From Arthrobacter sp. YN (GTDB lineage: Bacteria > Actinomycetota > Actinomycetes > Actinomycetales > Micrococcaceae), in assembly GCF_002224285.1 (NCBI RefSeq), contig NZ_CP022436.1, forward strand, positions 2,480,001-2,544,000: 64,000 nt of DNA. Direction: 5' to 3'. The notes beneath the pieces are model-generated. The model was not told the origin of the DNA and did not search any database. It saw only the letters and a list, made by a program, of their open reading frames with translations. Position 1 is the stretch's first letter. Every line of letters starts with the position of its first letter. Of this stretch, positions 43,553-52,763 are shown piece by piece. Position numbers and translations under genes: made by a program.

Positions 43553-44802
43553 TTATTTGGCCAGCGCCTCAAGGAGCGGCCGGTGTGTGGGGAAAGCGGG
43601 CTCATTTTCCTGCCGGTTGATAATTTCGTTTCCGTCGGAAAGCGGTCTGGTTGCCAGTTGATTTACTCGGTGGGGGGAGAGGACATACTCGACGGCCAGG
43701 ATGCTGGCGCCAACCACTCCAGCTTCCGGCCCGGTTTCGGACTGGGTGATTGTCAGGTGCTGGGTCGCTAAAGGCGTTGATCGTGCGTAGACCGTTTCGC
43801 GTATCCCTGCCATGAGGTGTTCTCCGGATTGGGCAAGCGATCCGCCCACAACAATCAGGGAGGGGTTGATGAAGCTCACGCACATGTTGAGCATTTCTCC
43901 GATGTCGCGGCCCGCTTGGCGGACCGCTTGGACAGCAGCCAGATTCCCGGAACGAACCAGCGAAACGACATCGCTTCCAGTGGTTGCCTCAAGCCCGCTG
44001 TCGCGGAGTTGAGCGGCGATGGCAGGTGCGCCTGCAATGGCTTCCAGGCAGGCACTCTTGCCACAGCGGCAGAGAATTCCTGCCCCCGGGAAACAGCAAT
44101 ATGGCCGACGTCTCCGGCGACACCTGCCGCGCCACGCTGCAGTTCTCCTCCGCTAACCACTCCCGATCCGATGCCAGTGGCGACTTTGAGGAAAATCATG
44201 TTCTCCTCGTTGGGCCAACGGGTCGCCCGCTCGCCGAGGGCCATGAGGTTGACATCGTTATCGACGAGTACGGGTACGCCCAAGGTTTGCTGAATGTAAG
44301 CGGGAACATCGAATCCGTCCCACCCTGGCATGATCGGCGGGCTCGTCGGCTTTCCGGTGGAGTGCTCTACCGGGCCAGGTAGTCCGATGCCGACGGCGAT
44401 GACGTCCGCAGTCGGGCGCGCCAACACTTGCAAGTGTCCCTTCACCATCGTCAAAAGCCAGTCCAGGACCGCTTCGGGTCCGCATGAAATCTCCAGCCGC
44501 TCAGTGGTTTCCACGAGTATCGTTCCTGACAGGTCAGTGAGGGCCACTGTGGCGTGTGTCGCGCCGACGTCTGCGGCCGCCACCAACTTTGCGCCTGGGT
44601 TGAAAGCTAGCCGCGCCGATGGACGACCTCCAGTAGAAGGTGCCCCTGATACGGGAACCACCAGTTCCAATTTCAGGAGCGGCTCAAGGCGGGAACTGAC
44701 GGCAGCTCGGCCCAACCCTGTTGTTCCAGCCAGGTCTGCTCTGGTTCGTGGTTGTCCGTCCCGCAGGATTTGCAGTAGTTCGCCGGGTCCGCCGTTGTCC
44801 AT
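43553..44802 (-). pseudogene. ROK family transcriptional repressor, one frameshift
   Basis: Sugar-responsive repressor of the NagC/XylR type. The N-terminal winged helix is LLQILRDGQPRTRADLAGTTGLGRAAVSSRLEPLL, then the ROK domain follows with VAAADVGATHATVALTD, GLPGPVEHSTG and VLVDNDVNLMALGE. The frame changes at 44093-44103. Beyond it the ROK zinc motif CRCGKSACLEAIAGA and MLNMCVSFINPSLIVVGGSL follow in the second frame to the stop at 43553. Adding one base to the C5/G3 run restores AVSPGAGILCRCGK and a protein of about 416 residues. ATG 44802 follows TTGGAG. Divergent from the eight-gene sugar operon, which it most likely represses. Confidence 0.87.
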
Positions 44803-44988
44803 GACACTCCAATTCGGGGCTCAAAAGAGGTTGTTCGTGAGCCTGAATTCTTGACGCGTCGGGCTCACCGGACCCTGAGGGCCCTCATCTCCACTTAGTG
44901 TCAAGCGGCTCACTCGTTCCCGTCCACCCGGCGAAGTGCTTAGCATCACAAAGTGCAACTTGGGCGTGCATTCGACCCCCATCAGCGT

Positions 44989-45007
44989 CAAAAGATGCAG
45001 ACTTTTG
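44989..45007. promoter_or_regulatory. Candidate ROK operator
   Basis: CAAAAG-ATGCAGA-CTTTTG is a perfect 6-bp dyad with a 7-nt spacer in the ROK/sugar operon intergenic region, 46 bp before ATG 45053. The position suits repression of the operon. The sequence is not proven to be bound. Confidence 0.45.
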
Positions 45008-45052
45008 TTGGGCCCCTGACCAAAGCCACGTGCTGCGTGTCACTGTTTCGAC

Positions 45053-46189
45053 ATGGACAACGACAGAACCACGACAGCCCCCTCCCGGCTACGGGCCGGA
45101 TTCGTCGGCGCCGGGTTCATGGCCGAGGTGCACAGCCGGGCCGCCCGCGCTGCAGGGGCGGATATCGTCGCCATTGCGTCTTCGAGCCGTGCCAGCGCCG
45201 ACCGCGCCAAAGACCGCCTGGGTGTGCAGCGGGCTTACGATTCCGCCCAGGACCTTTTCGAGGACGACGCGATCGACGTCATCCACATCTGCACGCCGAA
45301 CGGCACTCATTACGGACTGGCTGAAGCTGCGCTGAAAGCAGGTAAGCATGTGGTCTGCGAGAAGCCATTGGCCACCAACGTCCAGGATGCAGCCGAGCTT
45401 GTAGAGCTAGCCGCCATGGCCGGGACAGTTGCGACCGTCCCCTTTGTCTATCGCTTCCATCCGATGATCCGGGAAGCCCGGGAACGTATTTCCTCGGGCC
45501 AAGCAGGACGGATCTCCGCTATCCAGGGCTCTTACCTCCAAGACTGGTTACTCTCCCGGGAGGACGACAACTGGAGGGTGGACGCCGTTGTGGGTGGGCC
45601 CTCGCGGGCGTTTGCCGACATCGGCTCCCACCTGTGCGACCTTCTCGAATTCGTGAGCGGTGAACGGATAACCAAAGTCAGTGCCATGAGCAGGACTCTG
45701 TTCCCGGGCCGGGCGAACAACAGGGACATTCAGACCGAGGATCTCGTGGCGGCTGTTTTCGCCACTGATTCGGGCAGCGTGGGAAATCTCCTGGTCAGCC
45801 AGGTTGCGCCCGGCCGAAAAAACCGCCTGATGATCGAGATCGCGGGTTCAGAGAGCACCCTCCAGTTCGACCAGGAAGCCCCGGAGACATTGTGGCTGGG
45901 TAAGCGGGCGGGGTCCCAGTTGCTTGTCCGTGATCCGGGGGCACTCAGCCCGGAAGCAGCACGGCTCAGCGTGCTGCCAGCTGGTCACCCGCAGGGTTAT
46001 CAGGATGCGTTCAATGCGTTCGTGGCCGATACCTATGCCGCCATCGGCGGTGACCTCCGCGAAGGCCTGCCGACCTTCCAGGACGGACTCAGATCAGCCG
46101 TCCTTACAGAAAGCATCATCAAATCCAGCAAGGACGGCGAGTGGGTCGACGTCCCAAACACTAAAGAACCAGTAGGAGTGCAGCTATGA
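45053..46189 (+). CDS. Gfo/Idh/MocA oxidoreductase (first)
   Basis: A 378-residue NAD(P)-dependent sugar dehydrogenase. Rossmann motif GFVGAGFMAEVHSRA at about 16-30, catalytic lysine in CEKPLATN, then the C-terminal beta-sheet domain. Family members oxidise inositols or the C3 hydroxyl of free or linked sugars. First gene of an eight-gene operon. Its stop overlaps the next start (ATGA, 46186-46189). No ribosome site is evident before ATG 45053, so translation may be leaderless. Confidence 0.88.
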   Translation: MDNDRTTTAPSRLRAGFVGAGFMAEVHSRAARAAGADIVAIASSSRASADRAKDRLGVQRAYDSAQDLFEDDAIDVIHICTPNGTHYGLAEAALKAGKHVVCEKPLATNVQDAAELVELAAMAGTVATVPFVYRFHPMIREARERISSGQAGRISAIQGSYLQDWLLSREDDNWRVDAVVGGPSRAFADIGSHLCDLLEFVSGERITKVSAMSRTLFPGRANNRDIQTEDLVAAVFATDSGSVGNLLVSQVAPGRKNRLMIEIAGSESTLQFDQEAPETLWLGKRAGSQLLVRDPGALSPEAARLSVLPAGHPQGYQDAFNAFVADTYAAIGGDLREGLPTFQDGLRSAVLTESIIKSSKDGEWVDVPNTKEPVGVQL

Positions 46190-47229
46190 AGATCATTCAA
46201 GTAGGCCTCGGCGCCTGGGGCGCCTCATGGCTGAACGTGATTCACCACAGCAAGAGTTGGGAGCTGGCCGGCGTTGTCGACGTCAACCCCGACGCTGCGA
46301 CGGCCGCGGGTGAACAATACGGAATCCCTGCCTACGCCACCATCGACGAGGCGCTGGGACACAAGGACACGTTCGACGCTGCCTTGGTCATTGTTCCACC
46401 CGAGTACCACGCAGCGGTGGCCATCCCGGCTCTGGAAGCAGGGGTGCACACACTCATTGAGAAGCCCCTCGCCCACAGCCTTGAAGACGGCATTCGCATC
46501 ATTACAGCGGCAGAGAAGTCCGGCAAACAAGCCATGGTTTCACAGAACTACCGTTTCAAGCGCGCCGCCCGCACTGTTCAGCGCCTCATCTGCGACGGAG
46601 TCATCGGAGACCTCGAGCACGTCTTCATCGACTACAAGAAGAACCCGCCGTTCGAAGGGTTCCGGCTGGAAATGGATGAACCACTGATCGTGGATGCCAT
46701 GATCCATCACCTTGACCAGCTCCGCGGCATCGTTGGTGTCGAACCCACCGCCGTGCGTGCGCGCTCTTGGAACACTGGCACCTCCAGATTCAAGGGCAAC
46801 GCCTCCGCCGTGGTGCAGTTCGACTGCGACAACGGGGCCCGCGTCGTCTACACGGGATCGTGGAGCTCATACGGTCCGCAGACCAGCTGGGACGGCGACT
46901 GGGAAATCCAAGGCAGCAAGGGCACCATCACCTGGAAGAACAACGAAGTCACCATCAACTTCGCCTCACTGTTTGACACCGTCTTCCTTGCCGGCGCGGT
47001 GGAACGCTCCGGCGTCATGCACGTCGATTTGGACCCGTTGCCGGTGGAGGAACGCTTGGGGACCCTCGAAGCGTTCCGCGACGCCATCGAAACCGGAAAC
47101 AAGGCTGAGACGGATGTCACCGACAACATTCAGAGCTTGCAACTCGTCATGGCCACCGCCGACTCCGCCCGCCAAGACGGCGCGCCCATCACCTTGAAGA
47201 CCAACGCCGAACTCTTCGGCAGCCACTAG
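46186..47229 (+). CDS. Gfo/Idh/MocA oxidoreductase (second)
   Basis: A 347-residue dehydrogenase with Rossmann motif IIQVGLGAWGASW, catalytic EKPLAHS and substrate-domain text MVSQNYRFKRAARTV and VDAMIHHLDQLRG (His of the active site). It is clearly a different subfamily from the gene before. A pair could interconvert 3-keto and hydroxyl forms of two related sugars, as in the YcjS/YcjQ logic. It is translationally coupled to the first. Confidence 0.88.
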   Translation: MKIIQVGLGAWGASWLNVIHHSKSWELAGVVDVNPDAATAAGEQYGIPAYATIDEALGHKDTFDAALVIVPPEYHAAVAIPALEAGVHTLIEKPLAHSLEDGIRIITAAEKSGKQAMVSQNYRFKRAARTVQRLICDGVIGDLEHVFIDYKKNPPFEGFRLEMDEPLIVDAMIHHLDQLRGIVGVEPTAVRARSWNTGTSRFKGNASAVVQFDCDNGARVVYTGSWSSYGPQTSWDGDWEIQGSKGTITWKNNEVTINFASLFDTVFLAGAVERSGVMHVDLDPLPVEERLGTLEAFRDAIETGNKAETDVTDNIQSLQLVMATADSARQDGAPITLKTNAELFGSH

Positions 47230-47273
47230 CACTTCCGACCCGAGGAAGTGTCGAATTGACTGGAGATACAAAC

Positions 47274-48413
47274 ATGCAGCCACAAACAGCCACCGGCTCC
47301 GCCGGTCCGGTTTCCGGGAGGGCTGGCCCCGGAAAATCTAACGACGAGTCCCGTTCACGGCTCTCCGGCGTCGGCGACTTTATCGGTGCCCAGGGCCTGC
47401 TGGTCGTCGTCTTGCTCTTCGGTGTACTGCTGACGTTCCTGAGCCCGGTATTCCTGACCACAGTCAACCTGGTAAACCTGCTCTACCAGTGCACGATCCT
47501 CGGTGTGTTCGCCATCGGCATGACCTTCGTGATCCTTACCGGCGGCATCGACGTCTCGGTGGGGTCGACAGCTGCCCTGTCGTCCGTGCTGTCCATGGGC
47601 GTGATCGTCAACATGGATATGCCGCCGGCAATCGGGCTCCTGACCGGCCTCGTGGTTGGCGCCGGAGTCGGAGCCGTCAACGGGCTGATGGTCACCAAGC
47701 TGGGGATATCCCCGCTGATCGCGACCCTGGCAACACTCTCCGCCGGGTCGGGAATCGCCTTCGCCTACTCCGACGGCGGAAACATCACGCCTGTGCCGAA
47801 GGTGCTCACCGATATGGTCAGCGCGAAGGTCGCCGGAATTCCTTTGCTGATACCGGCTGTTCTGGTGCTGGCTTTCCTGGCCCACTTGGTCCTGACCCGT
47901 ACTACCTACGGACGTTCCATTTACGCCGTCGGCGGCAACAAGGAAGCCGCCCTGCTTGCAGGCATCCGCGTCGATCGTGTCACGATGAACGCTTACATCA
48001 TCGCCGGTCTCTCTGCGGGAATGGCGGGACTTCTGCTCACCGGCCGTCTGGCCTCCGGAAGCCCGCGTGCCGGCGACGGCATTGAACTCACCGTCATTGC
48101 CGCCGTGGTCATCGGCGGAACAAGCCTCTTCGGCGGCCAAGGAAACATCAAGGGCACACTGCTCGGCGTGCTGTTGATCGCGATGGTCTCCAATGCCGTA
48201 AACCTGCTCGGAATCCCTTCGTCCTACGACCGCATTGTCCAGGGCGTCGTCATCTTCGCTGCGGCCGCCCTGGACGTGTACCGCTACAAGTACGTCCAAA
48301 AGAACCTGTCAAGGAAACGCAGGATCGGACCGCCGCCGGCGATGGACCCGACGACGGCGGGCAGCCCGGTTACCGGGCCGGCCACAGCGCACACCACCGG
48401 AACTTCGGCTTAG
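47274..48413 (+). CDS. Ribose-type sugar ABC transporter permease
   Basis: A 379-residue RbsC/YjfF-like permease with eight to ten helices. Conserved segments are VNLLYQCTILGVFAIGMTFVILTGGIDVSVGS, GLMVTKLGISPLIATLATL and VIGGTSLFGGQGNIKGTLLG. ATG 47274 follows TGGAGAT and is preferred to the in-frame TTG 47256. The long Pro/Thr-rich C-terminal tail is cytoplasmic. It works with the binding protein (48479) and ATPase (51241) of the operon, with the isomerase genes lying between. Confidence 0.9.
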   Translation: MQPQTATGSAGPVSGRAGPGKSNDESRSRLSGVGDFIGAQGLLVVVLLFGVLLTFLSPVFLTTVNLVNLLYQCTILGVFAIGMTFVILTGGIDVSVGSTAALSSVLSMGVIVNMDMPPAIGLLTGLVVGAGVGAVNGLMVTKLGISPLIATLATLSAGSGIAFAYSDGGNITPVPKVLTDMVSAKVAGIPLLIPAVLVLAFLAHLVLTRTTYGRSIYAVGGNKEAALLAGIRVDRVTMNAYIIAGLSAGMAGLLLTGRLASGSPRAGDGIELTVIAAVVIGGTSLFGGQGNIKGTLLGVLLIAMVSNAVNLLGIPSSYDRIVQGVVIFAAAALDVYRYKYVQKNLSRKRRIGPPPAMDPTTAGSPVTGPATAHTTGTSA

Positions 48414-48478
48414 CAGCTCAACCGCATACAAACCGGCCCAGCCGGCATGTCTTAGCACCCAACAGAAAGATTAAGTCA

Positions 48479-49468
48479 ATGAAGACCTCACCCAAACTGG
48501 CGGTCCTCGCGGCAGTCTCCGCCGCAGCCATAGCCCTCACCGGCTGCGGAGCACCCAGCGCCGCCCAGGAAGCAGACGACGGAACGAAGACTAAGAAGAT
48601 CGCTGTCCTGCTCTACAGCCAGAGTTTTGAATTCATGGTTGCCCTCGGGCAGGGAGTCAAGGATAAGGCGAAGGAACTCGGCGTGGAGGTCACAGTCCTT
48701 GATGCCAAGGGCGATTCCAGCACGCAGATCAGCCAGATCCAGGACCAACTCGCCCAGGGTGTGGACGGCATTGTCCTCAGCCCGAATAACTCCGCTGAAC
48801 TGGTTCCTGGAGTCCAGATGATCCACGACGCCGGAAAGACGGTCACCACCGTGGACTCGGTCATCCCGGGTGACATCGCCGACGCTGCCGTCGCTTTCGA
48901 CAACGAAAAGGCCGGCAAGCTTGGCGCTGAAGCCTTGGCCAAACTGATGGGTGACAAGGGAACCGTCCTTGAATACCAAGGAGCCAAGGGTGCTTACCAC
49001 GCGATTCTGCGCGGCAAGGGGTTCAACGATGGCGTCAAGCAGTTCCCCGGCATCAAGGTCATCGGCCGTGACGCACAGTGGACTGCAGACAACGCTCTGT
49101 CCCTGACCGTCGATAACTTCACCGCAGACTCCAGTATCAATGGGCTTTTCAGCCACAACGACGAAATGGTGCGGGGAATCGTCTCGGGCCTCTCACAGAT
49201 CAACAAGGACGCTCCTGTCGGCGCCGCAAACCACATCCCGCTCGTCGGAGTAGACGGCACACCCCTTGCCCTGGACCGGATACGCAATGGTGTCCAGGAC
49301 GCCACGATGGACCAGAACCCCTTCGAGATGGGCGCTCTCGCCCTTCAGGCCCAGGTTGACCTGCTTGACGGCAAGCAGGTGCCCAAGATGCAGCTGACTG
49401 ACACCAAGCTCATCACCAAAGAGAACGTCGATGACCCCGCTCTCTGGGGCAACATCTTCAAGGACTAG
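48479..49468 (+). CDS. Sugar-binding lipoprotein (ribose/galactose type)
   Basis: A 329-residue extracytoplasmic lipoprotein, periplasmic-binding-protein type I. Lipobox IALTGC places the lipid on Cys23. KIAVLLYSQSFEFMVALGQGVKDKAKELGVEV and SQIQDQLAQGVDGIVLSPNN are the first lobe, GLFSHNDEMVRGI and PLVGVDGTPLALD the second. It supplies the substrate to the permease and ATPase. A perfect 11-bp hairpin directly follows, which could stabilise this part of the mRNA and raise its output. Confidence 0.9.
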   Translation: MKTSPKLAVLAAVSAAAIALTGCGAPSAAQEADDGTKTKKIAVLLYSQSFEFMVALGQGVKDKAKELGVEVTVLDAKGDSSTQISQIQDQLAQGVDGIVLSPNNSAELVPGVQMIHDAGKTVTTVDSVIPGDIADAAVAFDNEKAGKLGAEALAKLMGDKGTVLEYQGAKGAYHAILRGKGFNDGVKQFPGIKVIGRDAQWTADNALSLTVDNFTADSSINGLFSHNDEMVRGIVSGLSQINKDAPVGAANHIPLVGVDGTPLALDRIRNGVQDATMDQNPFEMGALALQAQVDLLDGKQVPKMQLTDTKLITKENVDDPALWGNIFKD

Positions 49469-49484
49469 CGCAGCTAACCCCTCG

Positions 49485-49520
49485 GCTGCCTGGCCGGGCC
49501 CCGCCGCTTGGCCAGGCAGC
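49485..49520 (+). terminator. Intra-operon hairpin after the binding-protein gene
   Basis: GCTGCCTGGCC pairs perfectly with GGCCAGGCAGC (11 bp, 14-nt loop). It lies between the binding-protein stop and the next start and is followed by AACACCAATT, not a U tract. It is better seen as an mRNA-stability or partial-termination element. Confidence 0.65.
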
Positions 49521-49545
49521 AACACCAATTCCCTCAAGGAGAAAC

Positions 49546-50397
49546 ATGTCCCGCTTCAAGTATTCCTACAACGCCATCGTCTACTACCAGGAAGACATTG
49601 CTAAAGGCATCGATCGCGTTGCCCGTTATGGCTACGACGCCATTGAACTGGTCGGAGAACCGGCAACACACAACGTCGATGAGATCAACAAACTGACCAG
49701 CGACGCCGGTATCGACGTCAGTTCCATCTGCAGCATCTGGTTTGGAGAGGAACGCGACCTGATCAACCCCAGCGCCGCCAACCGGCAGAAGGCCTTGGAC
49801 TACGGCAAGTCAGTAGCCGACTTCGCCGCCGCCGTCGGAGCTCCGACCATCATCGTCGGGCCGTCCCCGGTGGGCAAGACCGAAGCCCTGGCGAGCGATG
49901 AACAGGAATGGGAATGGGCCGTCGAGAATGTCCGCACACTTGGCGAATACGCTGCCAGCGTCGGCATCAACATCACCCTCGAACCGTGGAACCGCTACGA
50001 GACTCATTTCCTGAACCGGCTCGACCGGGCCGTGGAACTTCTGGACGCTACCGCTCTGAAGAACGCCGGGGTGCACGGTGACCTCTTCCACATGAACATC
50101 GAAGAAGACAGCATCCACGGAGCGTTCGCCCGCGCCGGGAGCAAGGTTAACCACGTCCACCTCGCCGACTCGAACCGGGCAGCCCCCGGCGTAGGACACA
50201 TCGACTTCCGTCCGACACTGCAGACGCTAAAGGACATCAACTTCGACGGCTACCTGACCTTCGAACTTCTGCCGGCCGCGTCGAATCCCTTCGCCATGAT
50301 GGCGCGTGGCGGGCACCTGGAATTCCTGGACCCCTACACCGAAAAGGCCATCAACGAAATGAAGAAGCTGGAACAGGAGCTGTGGCCCAATGAGTAA
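49546..50397 (+). CDS. Sugar isomerase/epimerase, TIM barrel (first)
   Basis: A 283-residue xylose-isomerase-like TIM-barrel protein. Metal and catalytic residues are in ITLEPWNRYETHFLN, GDLFHMNIEEDS, VNHVHLADSNRAAPGVGHIDF and LTFELLPA, as in ketose 3-epimerases of the tagatose/psicose type. Start ATG follows CAAGGAGAAAC. It overlaps the next gene by 8 bp. It would epimerise or isomerise a (keto)sugar made by the operon dehydrogenases. Confidence 0.85.
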   Translation: MSRFKYSYNAIVYYQEDIAKGIDRVARYGYDAIELVGEPATHNVDEINKLTSDAGIDVSSICSIWFGEERDLINPSAANRQKALDYGKSVADFAAAVGAPTIIVGPSPVGKTEALASDEQEWEWAVENVRTLGEYAASVGINITLEPWNRYETHFLNRLDRAVELLDATALKNAGVHGDLFHMNIEEDSIHGAFARAGSKVNHVHLADSNRAAPGVGHIDFRPTLQTLKDINFDGYLTFELLPAASNPFAMMARGGHLEFLDPYTEKAINEMKKLEQELWPNE

Positions 50398-51244
50398 ATA
50401 CGAATTCGGAGTCAGCACCTTCATCCTGGTCTCCCCGTTCACCGACCAGGACGTTGATCAGTTCGACGTCGCCAAGGAGATGGGCTACGACCTGATCGAG
50501 GTCTGCATTGAAGACCCTGCCGTAGTCAGTGCGGAAGCACTGAAGAAGGCCTCGGAACGGACCGGACTGCCCGTCTCCATCTGCGGTGCGTTCGGACCCG
50601 ATCGCGACGTCTCACACGAAGACCCGCAGAAACGCCGGCAGGGCATTGACTACCTGAAGCTCTGCGTTGACATCGCCCAAGCCGTCGGTTCTCCCCACGT
50701 GGCCGGCCCGATGTATTCCGCCACCGGCAAAGCACGGCTCCTTCCCCCCGAGGAACGTCGGCAGCAGCGCCAGTGGGCAGCCGACAGTCTGCGTGAAGTG
50801 GCCGACTACGCCTCCGAACGAGGCGTCACTTTGGCCATTGAACCGCTCAACCGCTTCGAAACGGATCTGGTCAACACGGTCGAGCAGGGACTGGAACTCT
50901 GCGAATTGATCGGCCGGGACAACGTAGGCCTGATGCTGGACACGTTCCACATGAACATCGAAGAGAAGAACATCGGTGCGGCCATCACCTCTGCCGGTGA
51001 CAAGGTCTTCCATTTCCAAGTGTCAGAAAACGATCGCGGAACGCCCGGCAGCGGACACGTTCCTTGGTCCGAGACCTTTGACGCGTTGAAAACGATCGAT
51101 TACCAAGGTTCCATTGTGGTCGAATCGTTCCTCCCCACGGTGGAGGAAATCGCCAAGGCTGTTTCGCTCTGGCGGCCGGTGGCACCGTCCATGGACGCGC
51201 TGGCCAGAGATGGACTCACTTTCCTGAGGAGGGAACTGCCGTGA
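50390..51244 (+). CDS. Sugar isomerase/epimerase, TIM barrel (second)
   Basis: A 284-residue protein of the D-tagatose/D-allulose 3-epimerase group. Motifs LAIEPLNRFETDLVNTVEQG, LMLDTFHMNIEEKNIG, FQVSENDRGTPGSGHVPW and SIVVESFLP supply the two glutamates and the metal site. It is closer to characterised allulose epimerases than the first one. The GTGA overlap (51241-51244) couples it to the ATPase gene. Substrate unproven. Confidence 0.86.
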   Translation: MSKYEFGVSTFILVSPFTDQDVDQFDVAKEMGYDLIEVCIEDPAVVSAEALKKASERTGLPVSICGAFGPDRDVSHEDPQKRRQGIDYLKLCVDIAQAVGSPHVAGPMYSATGKARLLPPEERRQQRQWAADSLREVADYASERGVTLAIEPLNRFETDLVNTVEQGLELCELIGRDNVGLMLDTFHMNIEEKNIGAAITSAGDKVFHFQVSENDRGTPGSGHVPWSETFDALKTIDYQGSIVVESFLPTVEEIAKAVSLWRPVAPSMDALARDGLTFLRRELP

Positions 51245-52737
51245 TTAAGACGCCCGGACGTGCTCCAGCAATCGTTGAAGCACGTAATCTCGTAAAACTG
51301 TTTCCGGGCGTCGTCGCCCTCTCCGGCATGAACTTCGAACTTCATGCCGGAGAGGTGCACTGCGTCTGTGGTGAGAACGGAGCCGGTAAATCGACGCTGA
51401 TTAAGACGCTCAGCGGGTTTTACACTCCCGACGAAGGGGGCGTGTACGTGGACGGCGAACTCATGCCCTCCAGTACAGCGGCCTCCAAAGCCGCCGGGAT
51501 TGCAACCATCTACCAGGAGCACAACCTGGTCCCGGACCTGTCCGTAGCCGAAAATGTACTGCTGGGAAACTGGGGTGGACGCAACGGCATCCTCTCTCGC
51601 CGCGAGATCCGCAAGCGGGCAAGGAAGGCACTCGACCAGGTCGCACCGCACCTCAACCTCGACACTCCTGCGATGGCGCTCTCAACGGTGGACGGCCAGA
51701 TGGTGGAAATCGCGCGCGCCATAGCCCAGGACGCAAGGGTGATCATCATGGATGAGCCAACCACCGCCCTGACCGAGCAGGACGTTGAGAAGCTGTACAA
51801 GCTCGTCAACGAGCTTCGGGGCAAGGGCTTGGCGATCATGTACGTTTCGCACAAACTGGAGGAAGTCTTCACCCTGGCCGACCGGATAACCGTCATCCGC
51901 GAAGGCAAGACCGTGGCCTCATCCGTCCCCGCGGGTGAGCTCGATGCCCGATCCGTCGTGCAGCTGATGGTGGGCCGGGACGTGGACCTTTACGAGCATA
52001 TTCCCCGCAAACGCGGTGAACTGGTTCTTGAGGCCCGGGGTCTAAGTCGTGCCGGAGCGTTTGAGGACGTGAATGTTCGACTGCACGCAGGGGAAATCGT
52101 TGGACTGGCAGGACTCGTCGGCGCAGGCCGGACAGAGGTCGCCCGGTGCATCTACGGGGCAGACAAAACAGACGCAGGAACCGTAGAGATCAACGGCCGG
52201 AAACTACGCCTCCATGGTGCCTCTGACGGCATCGCCGCCGGCATTGCCCTCGTCCCGGAGGAGCGAAAGCTGCAGGCCATCATCCCCATGTTGTCCATCC
52301 GCGAAAACACCACCCTGACTCTCCTGAAACAGATCAGCAAGTGGGGCGTGCTGCAGAGGGGCCATGAAAAGAAGATGGTGGGCGAATATATCAAGGAACT
52401 TGATGTCAGGACTCCGTCTGCGGAGACGCCGATACAGTCCCTGTCCGGCGGCAACCAGCAAAAGGTCATCATTGCACGCTGTCTGGCGAGCAATCCCAAG
52501 GTTCTCATCCTGGACGAGCCAACAAAGGGCATCGACATCGGCGCGAAGGCCGAGATCCATCGCCTGATCGAGCAACTGGCCCGCAGTGGCGTAGCCGTAC
52601 TCGTCATTTCCAGCGAACTCCCCGAACTGCTGGAGCTTTCCGACAGAGTGATGGTCATGCGGTCAGGCCGGGTAGTGGCCGAACTGGATAAGGCACAAGC
52701 AACCAAAGAAAACGTCATCGCTTATGCCGCGGCGTAA
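51241..52737 (+). CDS. Ribose-type sugar ABC transporter ATPase
   Basis: A 498-residue RbsA-like protein with two ATPase halves. The first has Walker A GENGAGKST and Walker B VIIMDEPTTAL. The second has a degenerate P-loop, GLAGLVGAGRTEVARCIYG, with signature LSGGNQQKVIIARCL and Walker B VLILDEPTKGIDIGAK, the normal asymmetry of this family. It starts at GTG 51241, overlapping the preceding stop, with GAGGAGGGAAC upstream. It powers the permease of the operon. Confidence 0.9.
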   Translation: MIKTPGRAPAIVEARNLVKLFPGVVALSGMNFELHAGEVHCVCGENGAGKSTLIKTLSGFYTPDEGGVYVDGELMPSSTAASKAAGIATIYQEHNLVPDLSVAENVLLGNWGGRNGILSRREIRKRARKALDQVAPHLNLDTPAMALSTVDGQMVEIARAIAQDARVIIMDEPTTALTEQDVEKLYKLVNELRGKGLAIMYVSHKLEEVFTLADRITVIREGKTVASSVPAGELDARSVVQLMVGRDVDLYEHIPRKRGELVLEARGLSRAGAFEDVNVRLHAGEIVGLAGLVGAGRTEVARCIYGADKTDAGTVEINGRKLRLHGASDGIAAGIALVPEERKLQAIIPMLSIRENTTLTLLKQISKWGVLQRGHEKKMVGEYIKELDVRTPSAETPIQSLSGGNQQKVIIARCLASNPKVLILDEPTKGIDIGAKAEIHRLIEQLARSGVAVLVISSELPELLELSDRVMVMRSGRVVAELDKAQATKENVIAYAAA

Positions 52738-52763
52738 GCGATCCGACCAGAACGGATAGAATC

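Noticed and set aside
47355..48299. 314-residue minus-strand ORF
   Set aside because: Antisense to the RbsC-type permease, with shadow composition and no start signal.
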